The notes beneath the pieces are model-generated. The model was not told the DNA's origin. It worked only from the letters and a program-made list of their open reading frames with translations, and ran no database searches. Of a stretch of 64,000 nucleotides of DNA, positions 26,031-34,016 are shown in pieces (the stretch's first letter is position 1; the number at the start of each line of letters is the position of its first letter). The stretch is from Candidatus Hydrogenedentota bacterium (GTDB lineage Bacteria; Hydrogenedentota; Hydrogenedentia; Hydrogenedentales; CAITNO01): the NCBI GenBank assembly GCA_903893795.1, contig CAITNO010000068.1:48413-112412 (forward strand), given 5' to 3'. The translations under genes and the position numbers were made by a program.

Positions 26031-27491
26031 TCAGAGGCGCTTCGCGTTCCTCTCCAGCACTCGCTGGCGCTCCTGCTGGGGTATGCCTTCGCACAACCCG
26101 GCATCCTTCTCTCGCTCCATCTCTTTCTGCTCTGAAAGCGAGATGGGCAGATTCCCCTCGGCCTTGTACCGCATGATTCTGTGCGACAGGTCGTCCCACA
26201 GTTCGGCGCTTTCCCAGCGTGCCTTGTCCAGCAGCGCCACCGCCTCCATATACCGCTTCTGCTCGGCCAGTTCTGTGGCCTCGATGCGCATGCGCAGCCC
26301 GTCGCCCTCCGTCGAGCCCAGCACGGTGTAAATGTCCTTGGCCTGCCCGCGGAGTTTGAGGCCCTCCTGGCGGAACCGTTCCTTCTCGGCCGGGTCGGAT
26401 GCGGCGGCCGATGCGGCGAAAGCCTGTTCCGACTGCTGCTCCAGCAGGTGGCCCTGGTTGCGCTTGATAAAGCGCGGGGCCACTTCCTGTCCGGTCTGGG
26501 TTTCGGCGAAGCGGCGGGAATAGTCTTCCCATCCCGCAAGGGCCTCGGCATACTGGCCGTTCAGTTCCTGGCAAATGAACAACTGCCGCGGCACCCACCG
26601 GTCATGGGGCTGGCGAATTGCCTCCGAAAGGTACTTGACAGCGTTCTGATAATCCTTGAGCTTCTGCTTGTACACGGCAAAGCCCAGGTCGAAATAGAGC
26701 TTGTAGTTGCGCGGATTGTTGCGGATGCCGTCTTTCAGGAAATTGATGGCAACGTAGTAATACTTTTCCTTTTCCCCAACGCATGCGCCGTATCTGGACT
26801 CCCATTTCCGCTGGGGCCAGGGAGTGTCCATCATTTTGGCGGTCACGTTGTAGGCAAGATGCCAGGAGCCGATGAGATAGGCCTCGACGAAGTGTGGGTC
26901 CAGCGCGGTGCAGGTCTTCATCAGGGCGATCATGCGGTAATTTTCGCCCTGGTGCCAGTAGCGGTCCACCTGAATCCAGATGAAGTTGGCGGCCACTTTG
27001 CGGAATCCGAAGAAAAGGTTGAACAGGCCCACGCCGCTTTGCTCGGCCTCGGCATACTGAATGTCCTGCGCAAAGCGCAACTGCCGTGTGCGGGCCATTT
27101 TCAGGAAACTGGCGCGGACATCGGCCAGTTCGCTGCTCTGCGCGAGCGCCCAGATTCGCGGGTCATTCTTGTATTCCTGCGACGCCTGCCCGATCTGGCT
27201 CACTTCGCCGTTCGCTGGCGCAGCGTCTTTGGCAGGCTCATTGGGGGCGGCAACCGCCGGAGCCAGCCCGGCGAGGCTTTGCGAACCGGCATTGCACCGG
27301 TCAAAAAGCTCTTTGTCCTTGAATTGGCCGCTTTCATCCTGAAAAAGGCGTTCATTGACCGCCGCCGCCAGCATCCAGCGATAAAACGCCTCGGATTCGC
27401 GCAGATGCCGCACCCGTCTCCCCTGCGCCGCAGCGAGCACGAGGATAAGGATCATGGCCCCCGCAAGGACCCATTTTTGGTGGCGCTTCAT
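26031..27491 (-). CDS. Membrane-anchored TPR-like protein
   Basis: The product has 486 residues. An N-terminal segment (WVLAGAMILILVLAAAQ) is a membrane anchor or signal peptide. Residues about 165-360 contain helical pairs of TPR type, such as YRMIALMKTCTALDPHFVEA, IRNNPRNYKLYFDLGFAVYK and YQNAVKYLSEAIRQP, followed by coiled, Gln/Glu/Lys-rich sequence. It lies 7 bases after the ABC permease gene and is probably part of that operon, perhaps as a periplasmic partner. The specific role is unknown. Confidence 0.75.
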   Translation of the reverse strand: MKRHQKWVLAGAMILILVLAAAQGRRVRHLRESEAFYRWMLAAAVNERLFQDESGQFKDKELFDRCNAGSQSLAGLAPAVAAPNEPAKDAAPANGEVSQIGQASQEYKNDPRIWALAQSSELADVRASFLKMARTRQLRFAQDIQYAEAEQSGVGLFNLFFGFRKVAANFIWIQVDRYWHQGENYRMIALMKTCTALDPHFVEAYLIGSWHLAYNVTAKMMDTPWPQRKWESRYGACVGEKEKYYYVAINFLKDGIRNNPRNYKLYFDLGFAVYKQKLKDYQNAVKYLSEAIRQPHDRWVPRQLFICQELNGQYAEALAGWEDYSRRFAETQTGQEVAPRFIKRNQGHLLEQQSEQAFAASAAASDPAEKERFRQEGLKLRGQAKDIYTVLGSTEGDGLRMRIEATELAEQKRYMEAVALLDKARWESAELWDDLSHRIMRYKAEGNLPISLSEQKEMEREKDAGLCEGIPQQERQRVLERNAKRL

Positions 27492-27497
27492 GGAGAC

Positions 27498-28328
27498 CTA
27501 CATCTCCTTCCGCCAGAAGATCACCCAGGCCAGCAGGAAACCAAAGACGGCATAGAGTGTGCCATAGGCCATCAGGTTTGGAATCAGCACGTCCGTCGGC
27601 GGGTCATTGGGCTGCCCGTTGATGATCTGCGTCTTCAGGCTGAAATTCTGGAGATTGGGCAGCACCTGGTAGAGCGCATTCGCAATCCAGCCTATCGCAT
27701 CGTCAAACCACTTGCCGCTCTGGCCCGCGCGGTTTTGCACGTCCTTGAGAAACTCGGTCAGGTTGCCCGTAATGTAGATGAACAGGCCGATAATTGTGGG
27801 CACCACCGCCGAGGTGGAGGCGCAGGACACGGCAAAGGTGAAGGCGGAAATGATGAGGAACTCGAAATAGGTCAGCAGCATCGACCACAGCAGCAGCGTG
27901 GGCAGGATGCCCTGGCGCATGTAGAGCGCGGCAAAGAAGAGCACACCCATCAGCAGCAGATTCACGATGATAATCAACTGGGCGCCGATAAACTTGCCCA
28001 GCAGGTACTGGATGCGCCGCACGGGCTTGGACAGGATGGTGTAGATGACCTTGTTCTCGATTTCACCGGGCACCACCGACGCGGATATGAAAATGGTTAT
28101 CAGCACGCCGAAAATGGAAATCGTCGCGACACAGATGTCCTTGATGAGTTTCAGGTCGATGTCGGTCTCGGAGGTCGGGTCAAGATAGGATGAAATGAAA
28201 CTTGCGCCGAAGATGACCAGCAGGCTTAGAATCAGAAAGCCGATAAGGGTCTTCTTGCGAATGCCCTCACGGTACGTGTACACGGCAATGTACCAGGGGC
28301 CGCGGAAAAAATCGATGAATGCACCCAT
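27498..28328 (-). CDS. ABC-2-type (NosY-like) transporter permease
   Basis: The product has 276 residues with six likely membrane helices. The motif IENKVIYTILSKPVRRIQYL after helix 2 is typical of the NosY/ABC-2 group, in which the export permease is encoded next to its ATPase. It starts 2 bases after the ATPase stop. A periplasmic loop between the last helices (QNRAGQSGKWFDDAIGW) is unusually long for the group. The substrate is unknown; gliding, copper-maturation and drug-export systems share this architecture. Confidence 0.88.
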   Translation of the reverse strand: MGAFIDFFRGPWYIAVYTYREGIRKKTLIGFLILSLLVIFGASFISSYLDPTSETDIDLKLIKDICVATISIFGVLITIFISASVVPGEIENKVIYTILSKPVRRIQYLLGKFIGAQLIIIVNLLLMGVLFFAALYMRQGILPTLLLWSMLLTYFEFLIISAFTFAVSCASTSAVVPTIIGLFIYITGNLTEFLKDVQNRAGQSGKWFDDAIGWIANALYQVLPNLQNFSLKTQIINGQPNDPPTDVLIPNLMAYGTLYAVFGFLLAWVIFWRKEM

Positions 28329-28330
28329 GA

Positions 28331-29275
28331 TTACTGTCTCCGGGTAGACTGTGCGGCGCCGACAATGCGCACGAACAGTTCTTCAAGCGTTTCGCGGCGG
28401 GGCGCGACGCCGATGAGTTTCAGGTCAAAAGCGCGGCACAGTTCCAGTGCCTCGTAGGCGGTAATGGCCGATGCCACGCGCAACTTGGCGCGTGACTGCA
28501 CCCGGTCCTCCACCTGAAGCCCCTTTTCCGCCAGTTTCGAGACGGCGGCGTCATCCACGCCGTCCACGTCCACGGTCACATCGCGCTGCTGCAGCAGTTC
28601 ATCAAGTGTGCCCTGGGCCTGGAGCACCCCCTCAAACAGGATGCCCACGCGGTCGCAAATCAGTTCCACTTCCAGCAGTTCATGGCTGGAGATAAGCAGT
28701 GTCTTGCCCTTGTCGCGCAGATTGGCGAGGATGTCGCGGATCTCTTTGCGCGCGATGGGGTCCAAGCCCGTGGTGGGCTCGTCCAGAATGAGAATGGCCG
28801 GGTCGCTGATGAGCGCCTGGGCCAGACCGATGCGCTGCCGCATACCCTTGGAATAGCCGCGCAGCAGCCGTTTGCGCGCGTGGGTCATGCCGACCAGTTC
28901 CAGGGTTTCGGCCATGCGCCGGCGGAGGTCCTTGCCGCCCAGTCCGTAGAGCTTGCCGTAGTATTCCAGGATCTCCTCGCCCTTGAGGAAGTCGGGATAA
29001 TAGGCGCCTTCGGGCAGGTAACCGATGTTGCGCTTGACCGAAGCCGAGCCGACGTGCGAACTGCCGAGAATCTCGATGGTCCCCGAGGTAGGAAAGAGCA
29101 GGCCCAGCATCATCTTGATGGTGGTCGTCTTGCCCGAGCCGTTGGGGCCGAGATACCCGTAGATCTCGCCTTGATTGATGGTGAGGTCCAGTTCCTTCAG
29201 GGCATGCACATCCTGCGCCCGGAAGGAGCCTTCGTACACCTTCGTGAGTTTGCTTGTCTGGATTGCGATGGACAC
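28331..29275 (-). CDS. ABC transporter ATP-binding protein
   Basis: The product has 314 residues. Walker A is GPNGSGKTTT, the signature YSKGMRQRIGLAQ, Walker B LILDEPTTGLDP, and the switch His lies in LLISSHELLEVE. A C-terminal domain of about 90 residues (VDVDGVDDAAVSKLAEKG and onward) is typical of ABC-2 exporters of the CcmA/NatA type. It is the first gene of the minus-strand operon with the permease and the TPR-like gene. Confidence 0.93.
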   Translation of the reverse strand: MSIAIQTSKLTKVYEGSFRAQDVHALKELDLTINQGEIYGYLGPNGSGKTTTIKMMLGLLFPTSGTIEILGSSHVGSASVKRNIGYLPEGAYYPDFLKGEEILEYYGKLYGLGGKDLRRRMAETLELVGMTHARKRLLRGYSKGMRQRIGLAQALISDPAILILDEPTTGLDPIARKEIRDILANLRDKGKTLLISSHELLEVELICDRVGILFEGVLQAQGTLDELLQQRDVTVDVDGVDDAAVSKLAEKGLQVEDRVQSRAKLRVASAITAYEALELCRAFDLKLIGVAPRRETLEELFVRIVGAAQSTRRQ

Positions 29276-29393
29276 AGGCGTGGTCCTTTTCAGCCTGGCC
29301 GGACCCTTGCATTACCGGCCCTGCGTGGCGATGTGTCTCTTGCGGAAACGCTCCGCTGTTCTCTTGTCCCAATCAAATCCTCAGGGGGCCAGA

Positions 29394-29422
29394 ATAGTAT
29401 CAGAACCCCGAAAGCAATGCAA
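29394..29422 (-). promoter_or_regulatory. Candidate promoter of the ABC operon
   Basis: On the minus strand TTGCAT (29422-29417), a 17-base spacer and TACTAT (29399-29394) are seen. TACTAT is the same -10 hexamer as in the secretion operon promoter. Transcription would start about 110 bases before the ATPase gene. Confidence 0.45.
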
Positions 29423-29526
29423 AGAACGCGCCCTCCATTGTCGAAAGGTCAAACCAAAAGCGGATGTTTGGGGAATCGGCGGCTTCCTCACCCGCTCGTT
29501 GAAAGCGGAAATAGGCCGGGAATTCC

Positions 29527-29555
29527 TTGACAACCCCGGTGTTTCATGTTAGTCT
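29527..29555 (+). promoter_or_regulatory. Candidate promoter of the dockerin gene
   Basis: TTGACA at 29527-29532 is followed by a 17-base spacer and TAGTCT at 29550-29555. The -35 is perfect and the -10 keeps TA...T. Transcription would start near 29562, 25 bases before the gene. The rest of the 311-base gap 29276-29586 holds the opposite promoter and no gene. Confidence 0.55.
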
Positions 29556-29586
29556 TGCAATGGAGTAGAAAAGGGATTTGACCAGC

Positions 29587-30039
29587 ATGCAGACAAGGCA
29601 TTGTATACGGCTGATTTGTGCTGTGGCCATCGCAATACCCGTTTTGGGTGTTCGTGAGTTTGGCGCATGCGCTTCGGCCGATGTCAATGGTGACCACCGG
29701 GTTGACGTCCTTGACCTGCAGGTCATTATTGCCCGGGCCCTCCACGCTGGACACACCAATGTGCTCGATTTCCAGCGCGTCCTGCACCAGATGCAGCTAG
29801 GCAAGCATGACCGGCAAATTCCCCCTGCCAGGCCCGGCGGTCCCGACAACTGTATTTTCAGCTATCAGACCGGCCGCATGGCTGATTTGGTGGACCGCCC
29901 GGTGGAATCCGAATCCACCGTCGTTTTCCCCCCGGTGCTCACCGAGCCCGGCGAGCACCCCGAGCGGTGCATCGTTCCCACCACCACGGAGCGTTATCTG
30001 TTCATTCTAACGCCCAATGCCCCCCCCTTCTCCGCCTGA
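29587..30039 (+). CDS. Small secreted protein with dockerin-like repeat
   Basis: The product has 150 residues. I chose the ATG at 29587 since a signal peptide (CIRLICAVAIAIPVLG) follows; a TTG lies 9 bases upstream. ADVNGDHRVDVLDLQVIIAR at about residues 34-53 is an intact dockerin half with all Ca-binding positions (Asp, Asn, Asp, Asp, Asp). The second half, NVLDFQRVLHQMQ, keeps the helix but has lost the Ca loop. The remaining C-terminal part is Pro-rich and unrelated to anything I know. No enzyme domain is present. It opens the dockerin/cohesin cluster. Confidence 0.75.
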   Translation: MQTRHCIRLICAVAIAIPVLGVREFGACASADVNGDHRVDVLDLQVIIARALHAGHTNVLDFQRVLHQMQLGKHDRQIPPARPGGPDNCIFSYQTGRMADLVDRPVESESTVVFPPVLTEPGEHPERCIVPTTTERYLFILTPNAPPFSA

Positions 30040-30183
30040 TTCAGGCAATTTGCACACGCCGATATGGCTCCTATGGGAACTTGGCATACGTCAGGGTCCA
30101 AACTGCGAAATTATATAACGTGTGTGATTGCTTCCAGTTTGTCTCAAGCATTCTAGTATGAACAAATGGAATTGAATCACGGA

Positions 30184-30221
30184 ACGGTTTCCCCGAAAGC
30201 GGATCTTTCGGTTGGAACCGT
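30184..30221 (+). promoter_or_regulatory. Structured leader hairpin before the dockerin-PASTA gene
   Basis: ACGGTT (30184-30189) pairs with AACCGT (30216-30221), enclosing CCGAAAG (30193-30199) paired with CTTTCGG (30205-30211). The two-tier stem ends 9 bases before the GGAG ribosome site of the next gene, so it could affect translation. It matches no riboswitch class I recognise. Confidence 0.5.
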
Positions 30222-30241
30222 ATCAGAATGGAGAATGGAAC

Positions 30242-31885
30242 ATGAAAACGTTGTTTAAGTTGCTTCTTCTCGCGGTCGTGGCTTTTGCGGCCACAAGCAC
30301 CGCTTCCGCCGGGACGCTGGCCGATGCGGTCGGCGATGTGAACGGCGACGGCGTGGTGAATGTCCTGGACATCCAGGCGGCCATCGCGCAGGCGCTCCAG
30401 ACGGCCCCCGGGTCGGCCTTGGCCGACATTGACGGGAACAGCCAGGTGGATATCGCCGATGTCCAGAATCTGATCAACACCACCCTGGGAACAGGCGGAC
30501 TGCTGCAGCGCATCAAAGGTGTGCTTTCAGCCCCGGCAGCCACCCTGCAGGCGGGGATCACGCTGGCCGCTGTCTCTCAGGACGGCGACCAAGTGGTCGT
30601 GACCGTGGACCCGGACACCGGCGCATTCAGCATTAAGCTTCCCGTCAGGAAGGTCTGGTCCTTCGTGTTCGCCACGGTGCCCGATGCCAACGGCAACCAG
30701 GAAACGGGCACGGTGCAGTTTACCATCGCCGGCACAACCTCCGCCGTGCTTCCCCTGGCCGACCTGTCCCAGTGTGACGTGCTGGATGTGGGCACACTGA
30801 CCTTTGCCCCCGTAATCACCATCACCACTGACCTTCGGGACCTGCTGGCCCGCATCAACAAGCAGGACCTCCTAGCGGACGCCGACGGGAACGGAATCCC
30901 CGATTTCCTGGACAAGTTGATTGACCGGGTGGCCGCGCTTCCCATCTTCAACTGCAGCGCGACCACCGAAGGCGAGCCCCCGATGCCGCCCATGTCATTG
31001 CCTTGCGTTGATGCCGCGGCCATAAAGAACCTGATCAAGGGCTGTGTGGCAGACAATCTCGCCTCCATCACGGATGTGAGCCTGGTGGATGCCAATGGCA
31101 ACCACATTCCCGACTTCCTGGAACCCTTCCTCGGTTGCCTGCGCGACGGCGTCAAGACTTGGCTGCAGCAGCAGGGCATTTCTATTCCCATGGACCAGGC
31201 GATGAGCTTTGCGATGAACGCAATTACCCAGCATCTGCCGGAATTGCTTGGCGCACTGCATTTGCCCCGCCTGACCGACACGAACGGCGACGGCATTCCT
31301 GACCAGATTCGCCCGGGCGTGGGTCCCCTGCATATTCCGCCGGCAATGGACGTCAACGGTGACGGCATCCCCGACTTCCTGCAGCACCGTCATCACCCGC
31401 AGCCCGGCGAAGGCGAGCCGCCCGTGGAGGGAGAGCCTGAAGTACAGACTGCCGCGGTTCCCGATGTGGTCGGCTTGACACTCGAAGATGCAAAGACGGC
31501 CATTGCCGCCGCCGGCTTCCCGGTCGGCGCCATTGGCCACCTGTTCAGTGACACTGTCCCGGTTGACCAGGTCATCGCCCAGCGGCCCGAAGCGGGCAAG
31601 ACGATTCCTGTGAACGCCCCTATCTCCATCGTGGTGTCGGCCGGAGTCGCCCCCGCACCGGTGGCCATTCCCAATGTGGTCGGCCTGAGCCAGGCCGATG
31701 CCGAAACCGCCATCACCGCGGCCGGCTTCAAAGTGGGGCTGGTCGGTCAATTCCACGACGCCACCGTGGCGGTGGGCCTTGTCATCAGGCAGTTCCCCCC
31801 CGCCGACACGCTTGTGCCGCCGGGAGCGCCGGTGAACGTCGCCATATCTCTGGGACCGAAGACTGACGGCACGGCCACTCCATGA
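30242..31885 (+). CDS. Secreted dockerin, TSP3-like and PASTA protein
   Basis: The product has 547 residues. The ATG at 30242 has GGAG 8 bases upstream and a signal peptide (MKTLFKLLLLAVVAFAATST). Residues 32-82 form a complete two-loop dockerin (DVNGDGVVNVLDIQAAIAQA and DIDGNSQVDIADVQNLIN). The middle part carries four Ca-binding, thrombospondin-type-3-like motifs (DADGNGIPDFLD, DANGNHIPDFLE, DTNGDGIPDQI, DVNGDGIPDFLQ). After an EGEPPVEGEPE linker, two PASTA repeats (from about residues 404 and 475) end the chain. PASTA domains usually bind peptidoglycan. The likely role is a calcium-stiffened surface protein that docks onto cohesin-bearing partners. It overlaps the next gene by 4 bases. Confidence 0.88.
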   Translation: MKTLFKLLLLAVVAFAATSTASAGTLADAVGDVNGDGVVNVLDIQAAIAQALQTAPGSALADIDGNSQVDIADVQNLINTTLGTGGLLQRIKGVLSAPAATLQAGITLAAVSQDGDQVVVTVDPDTGAFSIKLPVRKVWSFVFATVPDANGNQETGTVQFTIAGTTSAVLPLADLSQCDVLDVGTLTFAPVITITTDLRDLLARINKQDLLADADGNGIPDFLDKLIDRVAALPIFNCSATTEGEPPMPPMSLPCVDAAAIKNLIKGCVADNLASITDVSLVDANGNHIPDFLEPFLGCLRDGVKTWLQQQGISIPMDQAMSFAMNAITQHLPELLGALHLPRLTDTNGDGIPDQIRPGVGPLHIPPAMDVNGDGIPDFLQHRHHPQPGEGEPPVEGEPEVQTAAVPDVVGLTLEDAKTAIAAAGFPVGAIGHLFSDTVPVDQVIAQRPEAGKTIPVNAPISIVVSAGVAPAPVAIPNVVGLSQADAETAITAAGFKVGLVGQFHDATVAVGLVIRQFPPADTLVPPGAPVNVAISLGPKTDGTATP

Positions 31886-32706
31886 ACCATTCGGCCCTGA
31901 GACATCTGGACAGAGCGCACTCCAGTGCGTCCATGCCAGGCTGTTTCCGAAAGCCGGAAGACAACTTGGCGCGGGAGGCGGATTTTCTTGGCCCGCCTCC
32001 CGCGCCCCGGCGGTCTGCCCGGCCGGGCAGGGCTGCTTCGGTTGCGGTGGCGCTCTTGCTCCTGATGCCCCTGTCGGTCGCCTTTGGCGAAACGGCGGCG
32101 CTGAAGGTGCAAAACGCCACCGTGCCGCCGGACGGCCGTTCCCTGAGCGTGCCCGTTGTGTTTTCCGCGCCGGCGGCCTGTGCCGTGGCGGCACTTCAGT
32201 TTGATGTCGAGTTCGACCCGGCGGTGCTGACACTGGCCCCCTCCGGCGGAGTTCTGGAAGGGGCGGCAGCCAAGGCCGCCGGAAAGCAAATTAGTTTCTC
32301 GAAGGTTTCACCGGACAGAATCCGGGTTCTGGTGGTGGGCCTCAACGCCGACCCGATTGCTGGCGGTGAGGTTGCCACGCTCAATTTCAACATTCCCCGC
32401 GGTGCCGTTTCCACGGCCTCGGCGGTGCATCTCAGGAATGCGGTGCTGGCTGACCCAAACGGTTCCGAGGTGCCGGTGCAGACCGGCGGTGATGACGTTC
32501 AGGACAACCTGTCCTCTCCACCGGGAGGCACGGCGGAACCACTTTCCGCCTTTCCCCTGGCCGCAGTGGTGGTGGCTTTGGGATTCCTGATTGCCGCAGG
32601 CGTGGTCGCCGGATTTGTCTGGCGGCGTCGTGCGCCGGGAAAGATTCCTTCGGAAAACCCACAAAAGCGACCCGCAACACGCTGTGCTGCGGGCAGGCAT
32701 GGGTGA
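31882..32706 (+). CDS. Cohesin-like domain protein with C-terminal membrane anchor
   Basis: The product is up to 274 residues from the ATG at 31882, which overlaps the previous stop as ATGA. The signal peptide (PGRAASVAVALLLLMPLSVA) only begins near residue 48, so a later start, for example the ATG at 31933, is possible. Residues about 72-200 form a cohesin-like beta-sandwich: ALQFDVEFDPAVLTL, AAGKQISFSKV, IRVLVVGLNADPIAGGEVAT and LRNAVLADPNGSEV. A membrane helix (AAVVVALGFLIAAGVVAGFV) and WRRR follow near the C-terminus. It is the first of four paralogues. Cohesins bind dockerins outside the cell. Confidence 0.8.
   Translation: MNHSALRHLDRAHSSASMPGCFRKPEDNLAREADFLGPPPAPRRSARPGRAASVAVALLLLMPLSVAFGETAALKVQNATVPPDGRSLSVPVVFSAPAACAVAALQFDVEFDPAVLTLAPSGGVLEGAAAKAAGKQISFSKVSPDRIRVLVVGLNADPIAGGEVATLNFNIPRGAVSTASAVHLRNAVLADPNGSEVPVQTGGDDVQDNLSSPPGGTAEPLSAFPLAAVVVALGFLIAAGVVAGFVWRRRAPGKIPSENPQKRPATRCAAGRHG
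31968..32006. other. Perfect 14-bp GC-rich hairpin inside the dockerin-cohesin junction
   Basis: GGCGCGGGAGGCGG (31968-31981) is the exact reverse complement of CCGCCTCCCGCGCC (31993-32006), with an 11-base loop. A second palindrome, CTGCCCGGCCGGGCAG, follows at 32015-32030. There is no T run, so it is not a classic terminator, but the stem is strong enough to pause polymerase or ribosomes between the dockerin and cohesin genes. Confidence 0.65.
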
Positions 32707-32743
32707 AGTATCGATTTGACCCCCGTGGTAAACTTGCTCGAAA

Positions 32744-32775
32744 GGACGCAGGATGCGGTGACGCCTCCTGCGTCC
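32744..32775. other. Perfect 10-bp hairpin before the second cohesin gene
   Basis: GGACGCAGGA (32744-32753) pairs with TCCTGCGTCC (32766-32775) around a 12-base loop in the 107-base gap between two cohesin-like genes. It may be an attenuator or RNA-processing site. Confidence 0.55.
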
Positions 32776-32813
32776 CATCCGGCAGGTGTGCGCGTGGTTT
32801 GAGGTTAAGGTAT

Positions 32814-34013
32814 ATGGCGCGGTTTCTGAAAAGACGATGGGTTCTGATGGCTCTCCCGGCCATTTTGGGCCTGGTCGTGGTGGTTTCTGCCGCCCAGGCA
32901 GGCAAAATCACGCTGGGCACGCCGGTCGCCACATCCGATGGCGGGCTGGACGTGTCTGTCAATGTGACGCCCGATTCCGGACAGGACGTTGCCGCTTTGC
33001 AGTTTGACCTGCATTATGACAGCAGCCGTTACGGCTTTACCGATGCCGCATCGGGCGGCGCAGCCGCCGGGGCCGGGAAAGACACTGTGGTCAGTGACAC
33101 CGAACCCGGCATGGTGCGCGTGGTCGTGGCCGGGATCAATCAGGACACACTCGGTTCGGGAACGGTTGCCACGCTCCATTTTGACCGGACAGACAAAACA
33201 AGCACTCCGCCGGCATTTTCAGACAATGCCTTGCTGGACGGGGTGGTGGCTTCTGGTCCTTCCGGCGAGAGCATCGGCGGACTGGACGTTACGGCCGCGG
33301 TGTCCGAGGTGGCGCCGGCCTCGACATCCACCTCGACAGCAGCTTCCGCCCCGTCAACGCCAACGGCGTCGGCGACGGCATCAGGCACCAGCACGAACCC
33401 CACCGTGGCCGCTGCAAGCACGCAAAGCACTGCAGGCACAGCGTCGGCGGGTGCCGCCGTGATGGGCACGGCCCTGCTGTCGGCATCGGGAAGGCAGGCT
33501 TCGGGTGTGTCCAGCCCGCGCAATTCGACCGGCATGGGTGCATTGGTCGAACCGCGCGGGACGGCGCAGCGAGCCGCCAACGGGTCTGCCAACAGGTCTG
33601 CCGCCGCGATGCCGCAGACATTTGGCGGCGTGTCGCCATCCAGGCGGGGCGTGGAGGCTTCGTCTTCGGGAACGCCCATCAGGGTGGCCAGCGCTTCTTC
33701 CCCCGGCAAGAGTAGGACTCACGAACAATCCCCGAAAGCCGCCGCAGGCTCCCCCACTGCCGAGGCTGAGCCCGATGCCGGGCTTCCTTCACGAGATTCG
33801 GCCGTGAGTGCTTCTGGCGTTAATGCCGACCGCGTATTGCTTGCGGAAACCACTTCCAGTTCAAGGCATGCCCCGGCGCTGACCGCCGCCAAAGCTGATG
33901 GCGGTGCCCCCAAAATGAAAGATGCGATGAATTCGGACCTGTACATTTTTCTGGTTGGGAGCCTGGTCGTGGTGGTGTTGATGCTGGGTGCGTGGGTGCT
34001 GAGGAGAAGCTAG
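32814..34013 (+). CDS. Cohesin-like protein with long Ser/Thr/Ala-rich stalk and membrane anchor
   Basis: The product has 399 residues. The ATG at 32814 has GAGG 9 bases upstream and a clear signal peptide (MARFLKRRWVLMALPAILGL). Residues about 30-155 hold the cohesin-like domain (ALQFDLHYDSSRYGF, VRVVVAGINQDTLGSGTVAT). Residues about 160-365 are a low-complexity stalk rich in Ser, Thr, Ala, Gly and Pro. Residues about 375-396 (LYIFLVGSLVVVVLMLGAWV) form a membrane helix ended by LRRS. The design places a dockerin-binding head away from the membrane. Confidence 0.83.
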   Translation: MARFLKRRWVLMALPAILGLVVVVSAAQAGKITLGTPVATSDGGLDVSVNVTPDSGQDVAALQFDLHYDSSRYGFTDAASGGAAAGAGKDTVVSDTEPGMVRVVVAGINQDTLGSGTVATLHFDRTDKTSTPPAFSDNALLDGVVASGPSGESIGGLDVTAAVSEVAPASTSTSTAASAPSTPTASATASGTSTNPTVAAASTQSTAGTASAGAAVMGTALLSASGRQASGVSSPRNSTGMGALVEPRGTAQRAANGSANRSAAAMPQTFGGVSPSRRGVEASSSGTPIRVASASSPGKSRTHEQSPKAAAGSPTAEAEPDAGLPSRDSAVSASGVNADRVLLAETTSSSRHAPALTAAKADGGAPKMKDAMNSDLYIFLVGSLVVVVLMLGAWVLRRS

Positions 34014-34016
34014 CGG

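Noticed and set aside
30184..30221. Cyclic-di-GMP or other known riboswitch before the dockerin-PASTA gene.
   Set aside because: The hairpin is real, but none of the conserved core motifs of classes I know are present.
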